Source: Mrakia gelida (lineage: Eukaryota; Basidiomycota; Tremellomycetes; Cystofilobasidiales; Mrakiaceae). From it: a stretch of 64,000 nucleotides of DNA. The stretch spans positions 558,001 to 622,000 of the forward strand of contig BRON01000005.1 of the NCBI GenBank assembly GCA_024345305.1, given 5' to 3'. The first letter of the stretch is position 1, and the number at the start of each line of letters is the position of its first letter. This document shows, one piece after another, positions 24,212 through 36,795 of the stretch. Made by a program: the position numbers and the translations under genes. Below the pieces are notes generated by a model that was not told the origin of the DNA, ran no database searches, and saw only the letters and a program-made list of their open reading frames with translations.

Positions 24212-24885
24212 GTCGATAAGGGAGGAGAGTTTGGAGGATATGGGTGTCCGGGGAAGGACGCGGTTGGAGGAGCAAAGGAGAGGGAAGGGAGGTCGGATGA
24301 GCTCGTCGACGTCTCGTCTTCGGTCCAGTTCTCGAGACCCCAGCGACCGTTTTTATCAGGTCTGAAGTCATTCTTCTCGTCTCAAAGGTAGCAGAGTCTT
24401 TCTCCTTTCTGAAAATCTGACCTCAGAAAAGAAAGAAATGACGCGTCGCGTCGCGGAAGCATTCTCCGAGGCAAAACGCGTCTCGTGTTCCTCGACGCTC
24501 TCTTCCCTTCAGCGTCCATCTTCCCCTTCTCTCTCGTGGGAGGAGGAGCCGTGGGATGGGTACGGGGAACATAGGACTGAGGAGGAGGACAAGAAGAGGG
24601 AGGATTTGAGGGATGTTTGTGTGCCTGAGAGGATGTTGATCCTTGCGAGGGAGGGGTGGGAGCCTGCGACGAAGAAGAAGGAGGAGGAGGGGGAGAAGGG
24701 TGGGGAGGGAGGTGGGAGAGGGAAGGTTGAGGAGTGAGGAGAGAGGGAGGGAGGGAGGGGGTTGAGCTCGTCGGAGGTCGACGCGTCTTTGCTTTCGTTT
24801 TCGAATCCGTTCTTTCATCTTCACGATCTATCACGACCCCATGTTCGGACACACTCTCGAAAGACGTGGATCGCATTGAGAGGAG
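24212..24885. other. Intergenic between F-box-like gene and CDK11 gene
   Basis: Holds the promoter of the F-box-like gene and the 3' flank of the CDK11 gene (both minus). The open frames at 24382-24876 are Pro/Ser-rich and without domains. They begin inside the kinase gene's last exon and look like chance frames. Confidence 0.5.
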
Positions 24886-27135
24886 CTACATATCTGGTTC
24901 GACTCCTCCAAAGCGATGAGGAGCAGAAGGGCTGTCGAACGGTTTGCGTCGCCTGGGACGAGACGAGACGCGAGACGAAGCAGACGAAGGTTGATCAGTT
25001 TCGCGATCTCGAACGAACGAGTGAGGAGTCAGAAGGAGCGGACTCACTTGTCTCCAGCTGCTAGCGAAGGGAAGGACGAGAAGAGCGAGGGATGTTTCGG
25101 CAGGGGACTCTCGCTGAGTCGAGTCGAGTCGAGGACGAGGGGAAACGAGGTCAGTTCGCGTCGAAGGTTCGACTAACACGAAGGAGCAGAGAAGTAGGGC
25201 TCACGTAAAGTAAGGATGCTTCATCGCTTCCTCGGCTGAGATCCTCGACTCTGGATCGTAGCAGAGAAGGCGGTTCATGAGGTCCATTCCCGCCTCGGTG
25301 AGGAAACGGAACTTCGAGCGGAGGTTTGAGTATCTGAACGAAAGAGGACGACGAAGATCAGTCGCGCGAAGAGGAGACCGAGACTGAGAGAAGAGTGAAA
25401 GGGGCTCACTGCGATCCGGAGACGTTGAGCGACTTGGTGAGAGGGAGGGAGGTCCAGCCTGGCCAGGTGTTCTCGGACGGGTGACCGAGGGTTTTGAAGA
25501 TCTGAGAGGGTCGAACGAACGCGTCAGGGGTCGAGTTCGACGATGAAACGAGGGAGAGCAGATGAAGACTCACCTGAGCTATCTGATCGAGCTCTCCCTT
25601 GCCCTGGAAGAGCGGTTCCTTGAGCATCAACTCGGCGAAGATGCAGCCTATCGACCACATGTCGACCGCCGTCGAGTACTCTGTCGCGCCTAGCAGCAGT
25701 TCCGGAGATCTGAGAGACATCAAACCGAGCAAGAAGGGAGTGAGATCGAGCCTCTACGCGTCTCCAAAGCTCGAAAAGCGCTCGAGCTCACCGATACCAA
25801 AGCGTCACGACGAGCTGGGTCATATCTCCCAGCGGCTCTCCAAACTTCCTCGCCAGTCCGAAATCGGCGACCTTGATCATCCCTCGGTTGTTCATCAACA
25901 GGTTGGACGTCTTGAGGTCTCGATGAAGGATCCAGTTGGTGTGGCAGTGAGCAGTCGCAGAGAGGAGTTGGTGGAGGAGAGTCTTGACTTCGGATTGGAG
26001 GAAGGGAGTTGGCATGAGGGAGAGGAGGGATTTGAGGTCGTGTTCGATGAAGTCCATGACAATGAAGACTCTGAAAAGATGCAAGGGAAGTGACCAGTCC
26101 AGGTCAGCAGTTGTTGACGGCGAGCGAAGGACGAGCGCATCGGACGCGAACGGAGGGAGGGAACGGCGAAGGACTCACTGGGTCAACGTGTCTCCCACGA
26201 CGATCTCCCTCACTCCCACCACGTTCTCATGCCTACACACCATCAGAGCCATCACTTCTCTCAGACTTGTGATCGGGAACCCGTTCTTCTCCTCCTCGAG
26301 CTTGAGTTTCTTGAGCGCGACGATCTCTCCGGTCGCCTTCTCCCTCGCTCGAAAGACGACTCCGTACGACCCTTCCTCGATGTGGTTGAGTCGCTCGTAC
26401 TCGTAGACGGATCGGCAGGACATGATGGATCCGTGAGCCGACCGTGGAGGGACGTAGCGGGAGCGAGTGGAGGGTGGAGGATGGGATCCGTTGGGAGTGG
26501 AAGGTCGAGGTGAACCTGGGTTGGAGGAGCCGAGTTGGGGATGAGGAGAACCTGCTGGGGAGAGGGCGTAGATGGGAGTAGATAGTGGTGCGGCTGTTAT
26601 CGAGGCTGTGTGAAGTGAAAAGGGTGTAGGGGGATGAGGGTCAGCAAGGCGACTCGTGTGAGCTCGGACGAAGGAAGGAAGGGAGGGAGGAAGGAGGTGT
26701 CGATGAGCTCGAAGCTCAACGACGGAGGGACCCAGTCCCATCAAAGCCTCTCCTCCTCGTGTCTTGATCTCCACTCTCGGACTGCATGCTCCAGGGGGGC
26801 TTGTTTCTCTACCACGAGAAAGCGAAGACGGCAGGAAAATGAACTGACCTAATCTGACCTCTCTCTCCCTCTCCTCTTGACTTCGCTCCCTCCTCCTCCT
26901 CTCCTTGTTCTTCTTCTTGATCTTGATAGCAATCTCATCCTCCTCCTGAGCTTGGTTCTCCCATTTCGATCGTTTGCGAGACGGAGAGCCGTTGGAAGGG
27001 AGGGGAGGAGGGGATGTTGAGGTCGAGGCGATGGGAGGCTCGTCGAAGGAAGCTGGAAGGAGGGGACAACAAGACGGCCGTCAGACTCATAAAGAACGAG
27101 GTTTCGCAGACGGAGATGCTGAAGTACGTACCCAT
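24886..27135 (-). CDS. CDK11: CDK11 (PITSLRE) cyclin-dependent kinase
   Basis: A CDK that couples transcription and pre-mRNA splicing, with cyclin L as partner in animals. Exon 1 is just ATGG (27132-27135), spliced by GTACGT to exon 2, giving [11 protein letters not shown]. The N-terminal arm is basic-acidic ([20 protein letters not shown]). The kinase domain has [20 protein letters not shown] with the Gly loop, [15 protein letters not shown] and the name-giving PITSLRE. It continues with [44 protein letters not shown] and [20 protein letters not shown]. The tail reads [16 protein letters not shown] and [17 protein letters not shown], ending in DM at 24886. HRDLK and DFG are intact, so it should be active. 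It is divergent from the UXT gene. Confidence 0.95.
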
Positions 27136-27367
27136 GCTGATGAGGTGCGAGAAGCCAAGAATGAGGAAAGGAGAAGGTTGCTGGGAAGGATGCTGAGCGT
27201 TTTGGGAGGACCTCTTCCTTTCGAGCTCACCTCTCCTTCCCTTCGCCCGACCACGACACCAAAACAGATCGCTCAACCTCTAATCCTCCTTCGGAACCCT
27301 TTCATCTATCAGCAGCGCCATCTCTACTATCCCTCTCCGAATCTCTCGACTTTCCCAACCTCCCAAC
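27136..27367. promoter_or_regulatory. Divergent promoter between CDK11 and UXT-like gene
   Basis: 232 bp separate the two start codons, so both core promoters lie here. No known element was recognised. Confidence 0.45.
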
Positions 27368-28163
27368 ATGGCTTCTTCCCTCAACTCAACGACGGAGAAA
27401 CTGCAACGATACTCGACGTTCGTCGAGACCATACTCGAGCCGTCTCTCGCCTCCCTTCACATGACTCAAGCTATCTTGTCAAAGGAGCTGTCAGAGTAGT
27501 GAGTTTTCATCTCTCGTATCGGACCCCTCGACCACCCTGAATCCACAGCTGACCCGACCTCATCGTTTCTTCACTCCCTCCGCTCCTCAGTCAAGGACTC
27601 CTCGCTCGTCTTCTTGAGATCCAGGAGCATGGAAACAAACCAGTCGAGATGCTTATGGATCTAGGAGCCGAAGTTTTCGCTACTGCTCTCGTGTGAGTGC
27701 CGTCGCTGGCGTTTCGTCTGTTCGTTCGTGCAAGAGGAGTCGAGCTGACGGATCAAACGTCCTCCTCGTCTTCTCGCTTCCTCTTCTCAGCCCCGACATC
27801 TCTTTTGTCAACGTCGATCTCGGGCTACGGGGAATCTACGCGCAGCTCACCGTACCAGAAGCCATCGAGTTCACGCGAAAACGCGAAACGCTGCTGAAGA
27901 AGTGAGTCGGCTGTCTCGCTTCGTTCGAAAACGCGTCGAGCTCGACGAGCTCGAGCTCACCTCCCTTCGCTCCTTCTCTTTTTCAGGCGCGTCGAGTCGA
28001 TGGGAGAGAGGATCACGAACGTAGAGAATCAGATCGCAACAGTAAGTTCCTTTCCTCCCTCTCAGCTGGACTGTCGAGCTCGACTGACGTCCGTTTCTAG
28101 GTCGCCCTGGCGGTGCAGGAGATTCTGGTAGCGGAGGGAACAAAGGCGATCCTCAAGACATGA
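27368..28163 (+). CDS. UXT: UXT-like prefoldin-family protein
   Basis: A small alpha-class prefoldin-like subunit, in animals part of the R2TP/URI prefoldin-like complex. Five exons give about 157 residues: MASSLNSTTEKLQRYSTFVE, then the coiled coil ILSKELSEYQGLLARLLEIQ. Next comes the family core VEMLMDLGAEVFATALV-PDISFVNVDLGL with the beta-hairpin, then GIYAQLTVPEAIEFTRKRET. The C-terminal helix is RVESMGERITNVENQIATVA, ending ILKT at 28163. The arrangement helix, VDLG-hairpin, helix and the LTVxEAxxF string match UXT rather than canonical PFD5. All splice phases close. The short length is normal for the family. Confidence 0.86.
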
Positions 28164-28334
28164 TTTTGATGGCGTGTGCTTAGTCTTTTCTTCTCGAGAT
28201 CCGAGAAGGATACTTTTCTCATCTCATAGCGAGCAGGGAAGCTGGTCAGGTGCTGGTCACCCGCGCTGCCCGAAACCTCCTCTTTCGTCCGCTGCTCTTC
28301 GCTCGCTTCCTTCCACCACTTCCTCAACTTCAAG

Positions 28335-31300
28335 AATGTTGTCGATCCTCTCATCTCCTACCCATCTCATCCTCGGAGCGGTTCTCGGTCTTGTCGTCTT
28401 CTTCGGACTCAAGATCGTTTGTCCTTTCCTCTCCTCGTCTTCGAGATCAGCTCGCTCCTCCTCCTCTCGAACTCACTCGCCTGCCTTCTCCTTCCTTTCC
28501 TTCACAACGCAGAGAACTCTCTACGCTAAGTACGACTACCTTGATGGTCCTCCTTCCTCTCACTGGATCTTCGGCAACTTCAAGCCTCCCGTTCCAGGGT
28601 GAGCTCGTTCTCAGAGAGTCTCGAGGTTCTTCCGAGCTCAACATCTTCCTCCTCCTTTTCTCCTCCCCCTCTTCCCTTTCGTCTGCAGTCAAGAACCCGG
28701 CGTCGTCATGCGAGAGACCTTCAAGAAGTATGGCCTTACCGTCCGAGATCGTGGATTCTTGGGGGTCCCCTTCCTCTTGACTACTGATCCTCGAGCCCTC
28801 TCCCAGTTCGTCTCCTCCCTGATCGCTTGTCCCCCGGTTCGCTCTCTTCGCTTCGTGCTGACTCGCTTCCCCTCTCCTCTTCTCTTTCGAATAACTCGCA
28901 GCGTTCTCAACCTCGGCTACAAGTACCCAAAGCCAGACTTTGTCATCTGGATCTTTCAGAACATCACTGGGCTGGGCCTCTTGGTCGCTGAGGGTGAGCT
29001 CCTCCGTTCCCCTCCTCCGCGCGCGTTTGTCGTCGCGTCGAACGATTTTTGACCGATGCCGTTATCGTTGCCTTCTTTTAACATCCCAGGGGAGCAGCAT
29101 AAAAGACATGTAGGATTTCGGAGACGTCTGAGATGTCTCGCATGGAGTGTCGGAAGAACAGAACAAGAGCTGACCTCGATTCCTGTTTGCGTGACAGCGT
29201 CGAATCGTTGCTCCTTCGCTCTCTCTCGCTCGAATCAAGGAGCTTATCCCTCTGTTCCTTCAGAAGTCTTACGAGGTACGCAAGCTCTTCTTTTCTCCCT
29301 CGCTTGTCTTCGTCACGTCGAACTGATCTGGTGATGAATTCCTTTCGCTCTCCACTGCAGCTCTGCGGCCTAATCGACCTTCAACTCGTCAGCAACCCAA
29401 CCCAAGAGCTCGACATGATGAGACTCGTCTCGAGATGTACCTTCGATGTTATCGGTCTCGCAGGTCAGCTCAAATTTTGTCGCTTTCGTCCATTGCGAGG
29501 ACCTGACCTCGACGCGTCCGCTTCTCGTTTGCCCTAGGATTCGGTACCGAGTTAGGATCCCTCTCTTCCGACATGGGATCTTCTGAGCTGGCTGAGGCTA
29601 CTCGAGACATGGTCGAAGCTCAAGCTGAGAAGCCTGGACTGATGGGACTGATGCAGGCAAAATTTCCGATCTTTCGTCTCTTGGTTCGTCCTCTGATCAT
29701 TTGCCCGTCTTGGCTTCGTTTTCTTGTTTGAACCTTGCTAACAACGCTCGTGAGCTTTCGTTTCGGCAGCCGACCGACCGAGAGAGAAGAACCAAGGCTG
29801 CCAGGAAGGTCGTTCAACGAGTCGGAAAGGTTCGTCGGTCGCGTCGTCTCTTCGCTCGATCTTCGTCGTCTGGTTTCGCTTCGCCGGCTGACTGGGGAAC
29901 GCTTCAACAGGAAATCATCGCGAGGAAGAAGGCCGAAATCTACTCTCGATCGATGGACAAGAAGAACATCAAGAAGGACGATATCGGGGGAGGGAAGGAT
30001 TTGCTCAGTCTCATCAGTTCGTGCTTCGCCGTTCTTTCACCCTCCAGAATCTTCGTCTTTGTCTCTTTTGACGTCGCCGTCTTCCGATCGGCTGACACTT
30101 TTGTTCGCGTGCATCAGTCAAAGCTACCCTTGCAGACGATATCCCCGAGTCTCAGAAGCTCTCGGACGAAGAACTCCTCGCTCAGATCGTCACCTTCATT
30201 CTCGCCGGATTCGAAACGTCATCTACCTGCGTCACGCTCACTCTCGAAGCTCTCTGCGACAACACTGAGATCCAGGACAAGCTTCGTCTTGAGCTTTCCA
30301 AAGTCGAGAACGCGAACCCTTCGCTGTGAGTCCTCGCTCTTTCGTTCGAAGTCCTTCCTCGCGAACATTGATGGACCCACCCTTCACTTTAAACAGTGAT
30401 TCTCTCAACGATCTTCCCTACCTCGACGCCGTTCGTTCATTTCTTCGCTCCCCTTCTTCGCCGTCGACTCACTCGACGCGTCTTCGTTTCTTTTCCCCAC
30501 AGGTCGTTCGAGAATCTCTTCGAAGGTTCCCTCCTGGTCCTGGAACCCTCAGGATCGCTACTGAAGACGACATCATCCCTCTCAGCGTTCCGGTCAAGAA
30601 CATCAAGACGGGCGAGATGATGAAGGAGATTCCGATCCTCAAGGGCCAGCAGATCTTCATTCGTGAGTTTCGACGAGTCGACGCCCCAACCTCTTCCCTT
30701 TTCCGACTTCGAGGGCTGACTCTCGAACACATCTCTCCTTTTCCCCGGGGTAGCCATGATCAACATGAACACGAACGAGGAGCTCTGGGGACCGGACGGA
30801 ACGGTGTTCAGGTTCGTCGTCGCGTCTCGCTTTCCTCGACTCGACTCGATCGGCGTCATCTCTGACTTCGCTCCCTCTTGAACGTTCAGACCTGAGAGAT
30901 GGCTCGAGGCTCTTCCGGAGACTCTGAACGAAGCTGGTTCGATGTGGTCTCATCAGGCGACGTTCCTTTCCGGCCCTCGGTTCGCTCGCTGTCTTCCTCT
31001 TTTATTTAGCGCGCCGTCGTTCGACCTCACTCGCTCCTCTTATCTGACTGCTTCCGTCTTCACCAGATCTTGCATCGGGTACCGATTCGCGCTCGCAGAG
31101 TAAGTAGTGGCGAGCTCTCTCTCTTTTTGCTCTTTGCCGAGCCGAACCGCCGATCGACGCGTCTCTTTCGTCTCTCTTTTCCAGGATCAAAGCCATCCTC
31201 TTCGTCTTGGTTCGAACCTACCGATTCGAGCATCTCAGTCCCAAGCCGAATCTCTACCATCGACAGGCGATCACGATGAAGCCGTACATCCTCGGGAAGG

Positions 31301-31344
31301 AGGACGAGGGAGCGACGCTGCCGGTGCAGGTCGTGAAGGTTTGA
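28335..31344 (+). CDS. Cytochrome P450 monooxygenase
   Basis: A membrane-anchored heme monooxygenase. The N-terminal anchor is MLSILSSPTHLILGAVLGLV, followed by YAKYDYLDGPPSSHWIFGNF. Helix C is GEQHKRHRRIVAPSLSLARI, built across a short exon ending at about 29107 and the next from 29199. The I-helix oxygen-binding motif is FILAGFETSSTCVTLTLEAL (about 30190-30250). The ExxR is VVRESLRRFPPGPGTLR, and the PERW motif is FRPERWLEALPE (about 30887-30920). The heme loop is FLSGPRSCIGYRFALAEIKA, with the Cys ligand intact. The stop is at 31342-31344. About twelve introns are present. It resembles the fungal CYP families that act on lipids or alkanes, but the substrate cannot be inferred. The nearest neighbours suggest no cluster. 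Confidence 0.93.
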
Positions 31345-31756
31345 TTTGGAGTTCGGATCAAGGGTAGGGTTGGGTCGTCTTGGGATTGAGATGAAATGCT
31401 CGTAGCACTCGCTGCTGGTGTACTCGACGTGGAGAGCCCCGTCTCAGCACGAGCGAGGAAGCTCAGGCTCGAACGAAAGCACGCGCCAGCGTTGCGCGCG
31501 CCGTGCCCTTTGATGAAGTTTTCGTCCAAAAATGCATCCGAATCGTTCCCTTCCTCTAGTGCACTGCCAAATCACGCAAAGGAAAGCTGGTACCTAAAAC
31601 AGGATGAAGAGCGCTGGCCTCAGGCAGAGGACTGGTCGTCAAGGAGGAAGTCAGGGCCCAACATTTTTGAGCTTCGAGCCGCCAGCACTCCCTCCTTCCT
31701 CCCTCCCACCCCCTTCCTTCTTCTTTTCTCTTTTCCTCTCGCCTGGTCTCGTAACT
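31345..31756. other. Intergenic, P450 to karyopherin
   Basis: 412 bp between tandem plus-strand genes. No gene seen. The stretch just before the karyopherin ATG is CT-rich, as is common for 5' regions in this window. Confidence 0.5.
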
Positions 31757-34700
31757 ATGGCAGTGAGTACTCTTCCCGGCCTCCTTGAGATAGATCGAAG
31801 TTTTGAGCCGGAACGAGCTCGCTGACCCAACTTTTTCGTCCTCCTCCCTCCTGGCTCGTTTTTCCCCAGTCCTACGCTCAATCCCTGCACGCTCTGCTGG
31901 AGCAGACTGCTGCTCCCGACACCGCCATCATCCAGCAGGTAAGTAACACCTCTTCCATACTTGCTTTTGCGCGAATGGAGTGGGTCGAGAAGAGCTATAG
32001 AAGGAAGGAAAGGCAACGAAGGAAGAGGGAGAGCTGACCTCGTTCGTGAGCTTCCTTCCATGACCTTCAGGCTACCCAAACGCTCAACACTCAGTACTAC
32101 AAGAACCCTGAATGTATCCCGGCTCTCTACGAGATCGTTGCTACCTCCCCTCAGGTTCCCGTGAGTTCATCGTCCTTCCAAGTTCTTCTACAAAGCTGAG
32201 AAAGAAGGGACGTGCTCACCTCTTCTTTCTCGCTGCGCTGGCTCTCTTTCGACCTCCTCCGCTCAAAGATTCGACAACTCGCCGCCGTCGAGCTTCGTAA
32301 ACGAATCCTCTTCAAGGACGGAAAGATGTGGAAGCAGGTCCCTGAGAACATTCGTCAGCAGATCAAGCAGAACGTCCTCGAGGTCATCGTTAAGGAGGAG
32401 TCGTTCGTCCTCTCCCTCCCTCTCCTCCGTCTCTTCGCGTTTCTCGCTTGTCTCTCCCGAGCTGATGATTTCTTTCTCCTCGTACCTCTACAGTGCCCTC
32501 GTCCGACACTCTTCCTCCCGGTTCATCTCTTGCATCGCCTCCATCGAGCTCGAGATGCAGCCTCCTCAGTGGCCCGAGCTCCTCCCCTTCCTCTACCAAC
32601 TCTCCGCCTCCCCAACAGCCTCCCACCGAGAAATCGGAATCTTCATCCTCTTCGCCCTTCTCGATACCGTCGCCGACTGCCTGCAGAACGAGCTCGGAAC
32701 CATGTTCTCGGTGTTCAAGGGAGGGTTGGCCGATGCTGAGAGTGGAGAGGTCAGGGTTACGACGTTGAGGTGAGCAGCTTTCCCTTCTTCGACGACGCGT
32801 CAAACGAGCAGAGAAGGAGCAGAGAAGGCGAGCAGACGCTGACGTAGCTCTCTTGGACGTTTCCTGTACCCAGGGCCCTCGGAAAGGTCGCCGAGTACAT
32901 CGATTTGGACGACAAGGCCGACATCGCCGTTTTCCAGACCCTCATCCCCTCGATGGTCTCTGTTCTTCACCAGACTATGGAGGCTGGAAACGAGGACGGT
33001 GCCCGAAAGGGATTCGACGTGTTCGAGACCCTTCTCATCCTCGTGAGTTCGCTCTTCGCACTCCTTCCGCTCGACTCGAGCTGACCTCCCTTCTTTCTCT
33101 TCTCGCTTCTAGGAAACTCCCCTCATCTCCAAACACATCGCCGACCTCGTCAACTTCTTCCTTACCGGTGGAGAGACCAAGTCGTACGAGGACGACGTTC
33201 GGTGCATGTCCCTGAACGCTCTCCTTTGGACCATCCGATAGTGAGTCGCGACGCGTGATTTTTTTCTGAATTTCTGGAGCATTTTCACTGACTGAACGCG
33301 TTTTCCTCTCCCTTCCAACCTTACAGCAAGGCGAAGAAGGTTCAGCAGCTCAACCTTGGAGATGCCATTCTCGCTCGACTCCTTCCCATCGGTCGAGAGG
33401 AGGATCCCGAGGACAACGACGAGGACTCGCCTTCTCGAGTGAGTCGCTCTATCTCCCTCCTCCCTCGTCTCTCGTTTCACAACTCACGAGCTGACCAGCT
33501 TCTCTTTTATTTTTTAGCTTGCCTTCCGAGTTCTCGACGTTCTCTCCCAAACCCTCCCTCCTACCCAGATCTTCCCCGCCCTCCACCGACACATCCAGAC
33601 CGACATGGCCTCGCCCGATCCCTCCGCCAGGAAGGCTGCTCTCATGGCTCTCGGAGTTACCGTCGAGGTTAGTCTCGTCTCAAACCCGGAAGTTTCAATG
33701 GTCGTCGAAGCTCAGAGCTGATCTCGTCGCGTTTTCTCTCCTTCTCTCAGGGTTGCTCGGAGTTCATCCGACCTCACGTCGCTCAGCTGTGGCCTATCAT
33801 CGAGGCTGGTCTCCAGGACTCCGAGCCTATGGTCAAGAAGGCTGCTTGCATCGCTCTCGGTTGCCTCTGCGAGTGGCTGCCTGAGGAGTGTGCTTCCAAG
33901 CACGAGTCCATCGTCCCCGTTCGTCCTCCTTCCCTCCTCGTTTTGAGAACTCGAGATTTCCTCTCCCTCCCTTTTGCTGACCAGTTTTCACACCTTCTCT
34001 CTCATCTCACAGGTTCTCTTCAACCACGTCTCCGATCCCCTCACCCAAAAGTCCGCCTGCGCCGCCCTCGACTCCTACCTCGAGATCCTCGGAGACAGCA
34101 TCACCAACTACCTCCCCCTCCTCATGGAGCGACTCCTCGTCCTCCTCGAGAACGCCCCCATCCCTGTTCGAGCCACCGTCACCGGAGCCATCGGATCGGC
34201 CGCTCACGCTTCCAAGGACGGATTCATCCCCTACTTCGAGGCCACCATCACTCGAATGCAGTCCTTCCTGACTCTCAAGAACGAGGGAGAGGAGACCGAC
34301 CTCCGAGGAATCGCCACCGACACCCTTGGAACCATCGCCGAGGCCGTCGGAAAGGACATCTTCAGGCCTTACTTCCAGCCTCTCGTCAAGCTCGCCTTCG
34401 AGGGTCTCATCCTCGACAACCCCAGGTTGAGGGAGTGCTCGTTCATCTTCTTCGCCACCATGGCCAAGGTCTTCGAGGACGAGTTCGCGATCTACCTTCC
34501 CAACGTTATGGAGGCTCTGATCACCTCGTGTGAGCAGAACGAGACTGACGAGTACTTGACTGGTGAGTCTTTCTCTTTCGCGCGACGCGTCGTCCTTTGT
34601 TCGGCCTTCTTTGTCGCTTCGCTTCGCTGCACCTTTGTTGACCTTCCTCCCCCTCCCTTCGATTCTTCTTTCATTTTCGCAGAGGAGGGAGACGTCAACA

Positions 34701-36795
34701 CCACCGTTCAGGCCGCTATCGACGCTTTCAGCGCTTCCAACGGAAAGTCGAACGGAAACACCTCCATCGACGAGGAGGACGATTCCGAGTTCCTCGACAT
34801 CGAGGACGACGCGGATGAGCTCGAGAAGCTCTTCGGAGGAGTCAACTCTGGTATCGCCATCGAGAAGGAGGTCGCCGCCGACTCTATCGGAGACATCTTC
34901 GCCGCTACCGGACAGGCCTTCCTTCCCTACGTCGAGCGATCCGTCAAGGTTCTCGTCGGTCTTCTGGACCACTACTACGAGGGAATCCGAAAGTCGGCTC
35001 TCGCCAGTCTTTTCAAGTTCATCGCCACCTTCTACGATCTCTCCGAGCCCGCTGAGTGGACCCCTGGACTCACCATCGTGAGTTCGGAGTCTCCTTCGTC
35101 GCGTCCTTCTCGAGTCGCTCGAACTGACGTCCTTTCGTCTTCGCCTGCCCTTCTCAGACCACTCCTCTTCACGGAAACGTCAAGCAGCTCATCGATGTCA
35201 TCCTTCCTGCGATCTTCGAGATGTGGGACACTGAGGACGACAGGTGAGTCTTCGTTCGCGTCTTGTTCCCTCCCCTCGACAAACTCCCACCCTCCCTCCT
35301 CGAGTCGAGCTTCAAGCTCGACTCAGAATGATGAATTTATCAACTCAGCTCACTACGAGACCGGGTAACGCCGGCAATGAACTTAATTGATTGCATTATG
35401 CATCTGACTTCTCTTCGAAACACTCCCTTCTCTTTCTCGCTTCCTCTTCTCGATTTTCTCACACTGACTCACTCCCCTTCCTTCCTCTCGCATCTAGGAC
35501 CGTCGTCATCATGTGCGCCAACGAGCTCTCCGAGCTGATGAACAAGTGTGGACCCGCCGTCGTCGAAGGACGTGAGTCGAACTCTCCCCGCGCCTCTTAG
35601 CCCTTGTCTCTCGTCCGACGCTGACCTCTTTGCGTCGTCTTCTCCCTTCCAGAGTTCGAGAAGATCGCTCTCTACGCTTCCGAGATCCTCCAGGGCAAGT
35701 CGCTCTGCCAGCAGGATCCCGATGTCGATGAGGGAGACGTTGACGAGGGAGACACCGACTCGTCCGAGTACGAGTCTGCTCTCATCTCCAACGCTTCCGA
35801 CCTCGTTGGAGCCCTCGCCTCCGTTCTTGGACCCGACTTCGCTGGACCCTTCGGACAGTTCCTTCCTCTCATTCGGAAGTACTACGTGAGTCGAGTCTCT
35901 TCCATCAAAGGCTTTCGCCTCGTCGAAGTCGAGAACTGATTCGTCCCCTCTTCCCCTTCTCCAGAGCGACAAGCGGTCATCCTCGGACCGATCTATGGCC
36001 GTTGGATCCCTCGGAGAGATCATCACTGGTCTCAAGGGAAGCGTGACTCCTTACGTCCCCGTGAGTTGCTCAAATCTGCTCATCCTCGTCGCCCGTCGAA
36101 AGCTCGTCACTGACTCGTCCCTCCCGCCTCTTCCCCCTTCCAGGCTCTCTTCGAGTTGATCTACCTTGGTCTTTCCGACGAGGAGCCCGAGGTCCGATCC
36201 AACGCGGCTTTCGCTGCTGGTGTTCTCATCGAGAACATGGACGCTCAGCTCGGATTCGACGATGTCGTCAAGCTCCTCACGGTTCTTCGACCTTTCTTCC
36301 TCGTCGAGGAGCCTCTCCTCCCCGCCGTCGGTGCCGCTAAGGACAACGCTGCTGGAGCCGTTGCCAGGATCATCCTCAAGGATTCCAACGTCGTCCCTCT
36401 CGACCAAGTCCTTCCTATCCTCTTCAACGCTCTTCCCCTCAAGGTTCGTTCGACGCGTCTCGCTTCTTCTCTCGACTCTCGCCTTTCTCCCTCGCTGACC
36501 TCTTCTCACTCGACCCTCTTTTCCACAGAACGATTTCATCGAGAACCGAGTCGTCTTCCGATGCATCTTCGAGCTCTTCCAGGCCTCGTCGTCGGATCCC
36601 AAGGTCCTCCCCGTCCTTCTCCAGCACATCGACCACCTTCTCTCCGTCTTCGCCTACGTCCTGGAGGACACCCGGGAGGAGCAGATCGGTTCCGAGACCA
36701 AGTCCCAGCTCATCGCTCTCCTCGGTCACCTCAACTCCCAGGTCGAGGGAGTCGCTCCCAAGCTCCAGGCTGCCGGTTTGACTCGATACCTTTAG
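31757..36795 (+). CDS. KAP123: Karyopherin beta, importin-4 / Kap123 type
   Basis: A HEAT-repeat nuclear import receptor; in yeast it carries ribosomal proteins and histones. Exon 1 is just ATGGCA (31757-31762), followed by SYAQSLHALLEQTAAPDTAI. HEAT repeats then run through ALVRHSSSRFISCIASIELE, REIGIFILFALLDTVADCLQ, ALGKVAEYIDLDDKADIAVF, ILETPLISKHIADLVNFFLT, ALMALGVTVEGCSEFIRPHV and KKAACIALGCLCEWLPEECA. A long exon (34013-34561) is nearly all helical repeats. The acidic loop EEDDSEFLDIEDDADELEKL (about 34770-34830) is typical of Kap123/importin-4. The last exon ends at TRYL, stop 36793-36795. One intron (35244-35497) is 254 nt, far longer than its neighbours, with an AT-rich core. The length of about 1080 residues fits the family. 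Confidence 0.95.

Noticed and set aside
24382..24876. Pro/Ser-rich open frame as a separate gene or kinase C-terminal extension
   Set aside because: The kinase's last exon reaches a stop at 24886 in the frame matching the CDK11 tail; the other frame has no similarity to anything I recognise.
34007..34972. Long antisense open frame (321 codons) within the karyopherin gene
   Set aside because: It is the exact reverse of a conserved HEAT-repeat exon. Its acidic, Ser/Gly/Val-rich composition is what antisense of GAG/CTC-rich codons gives.
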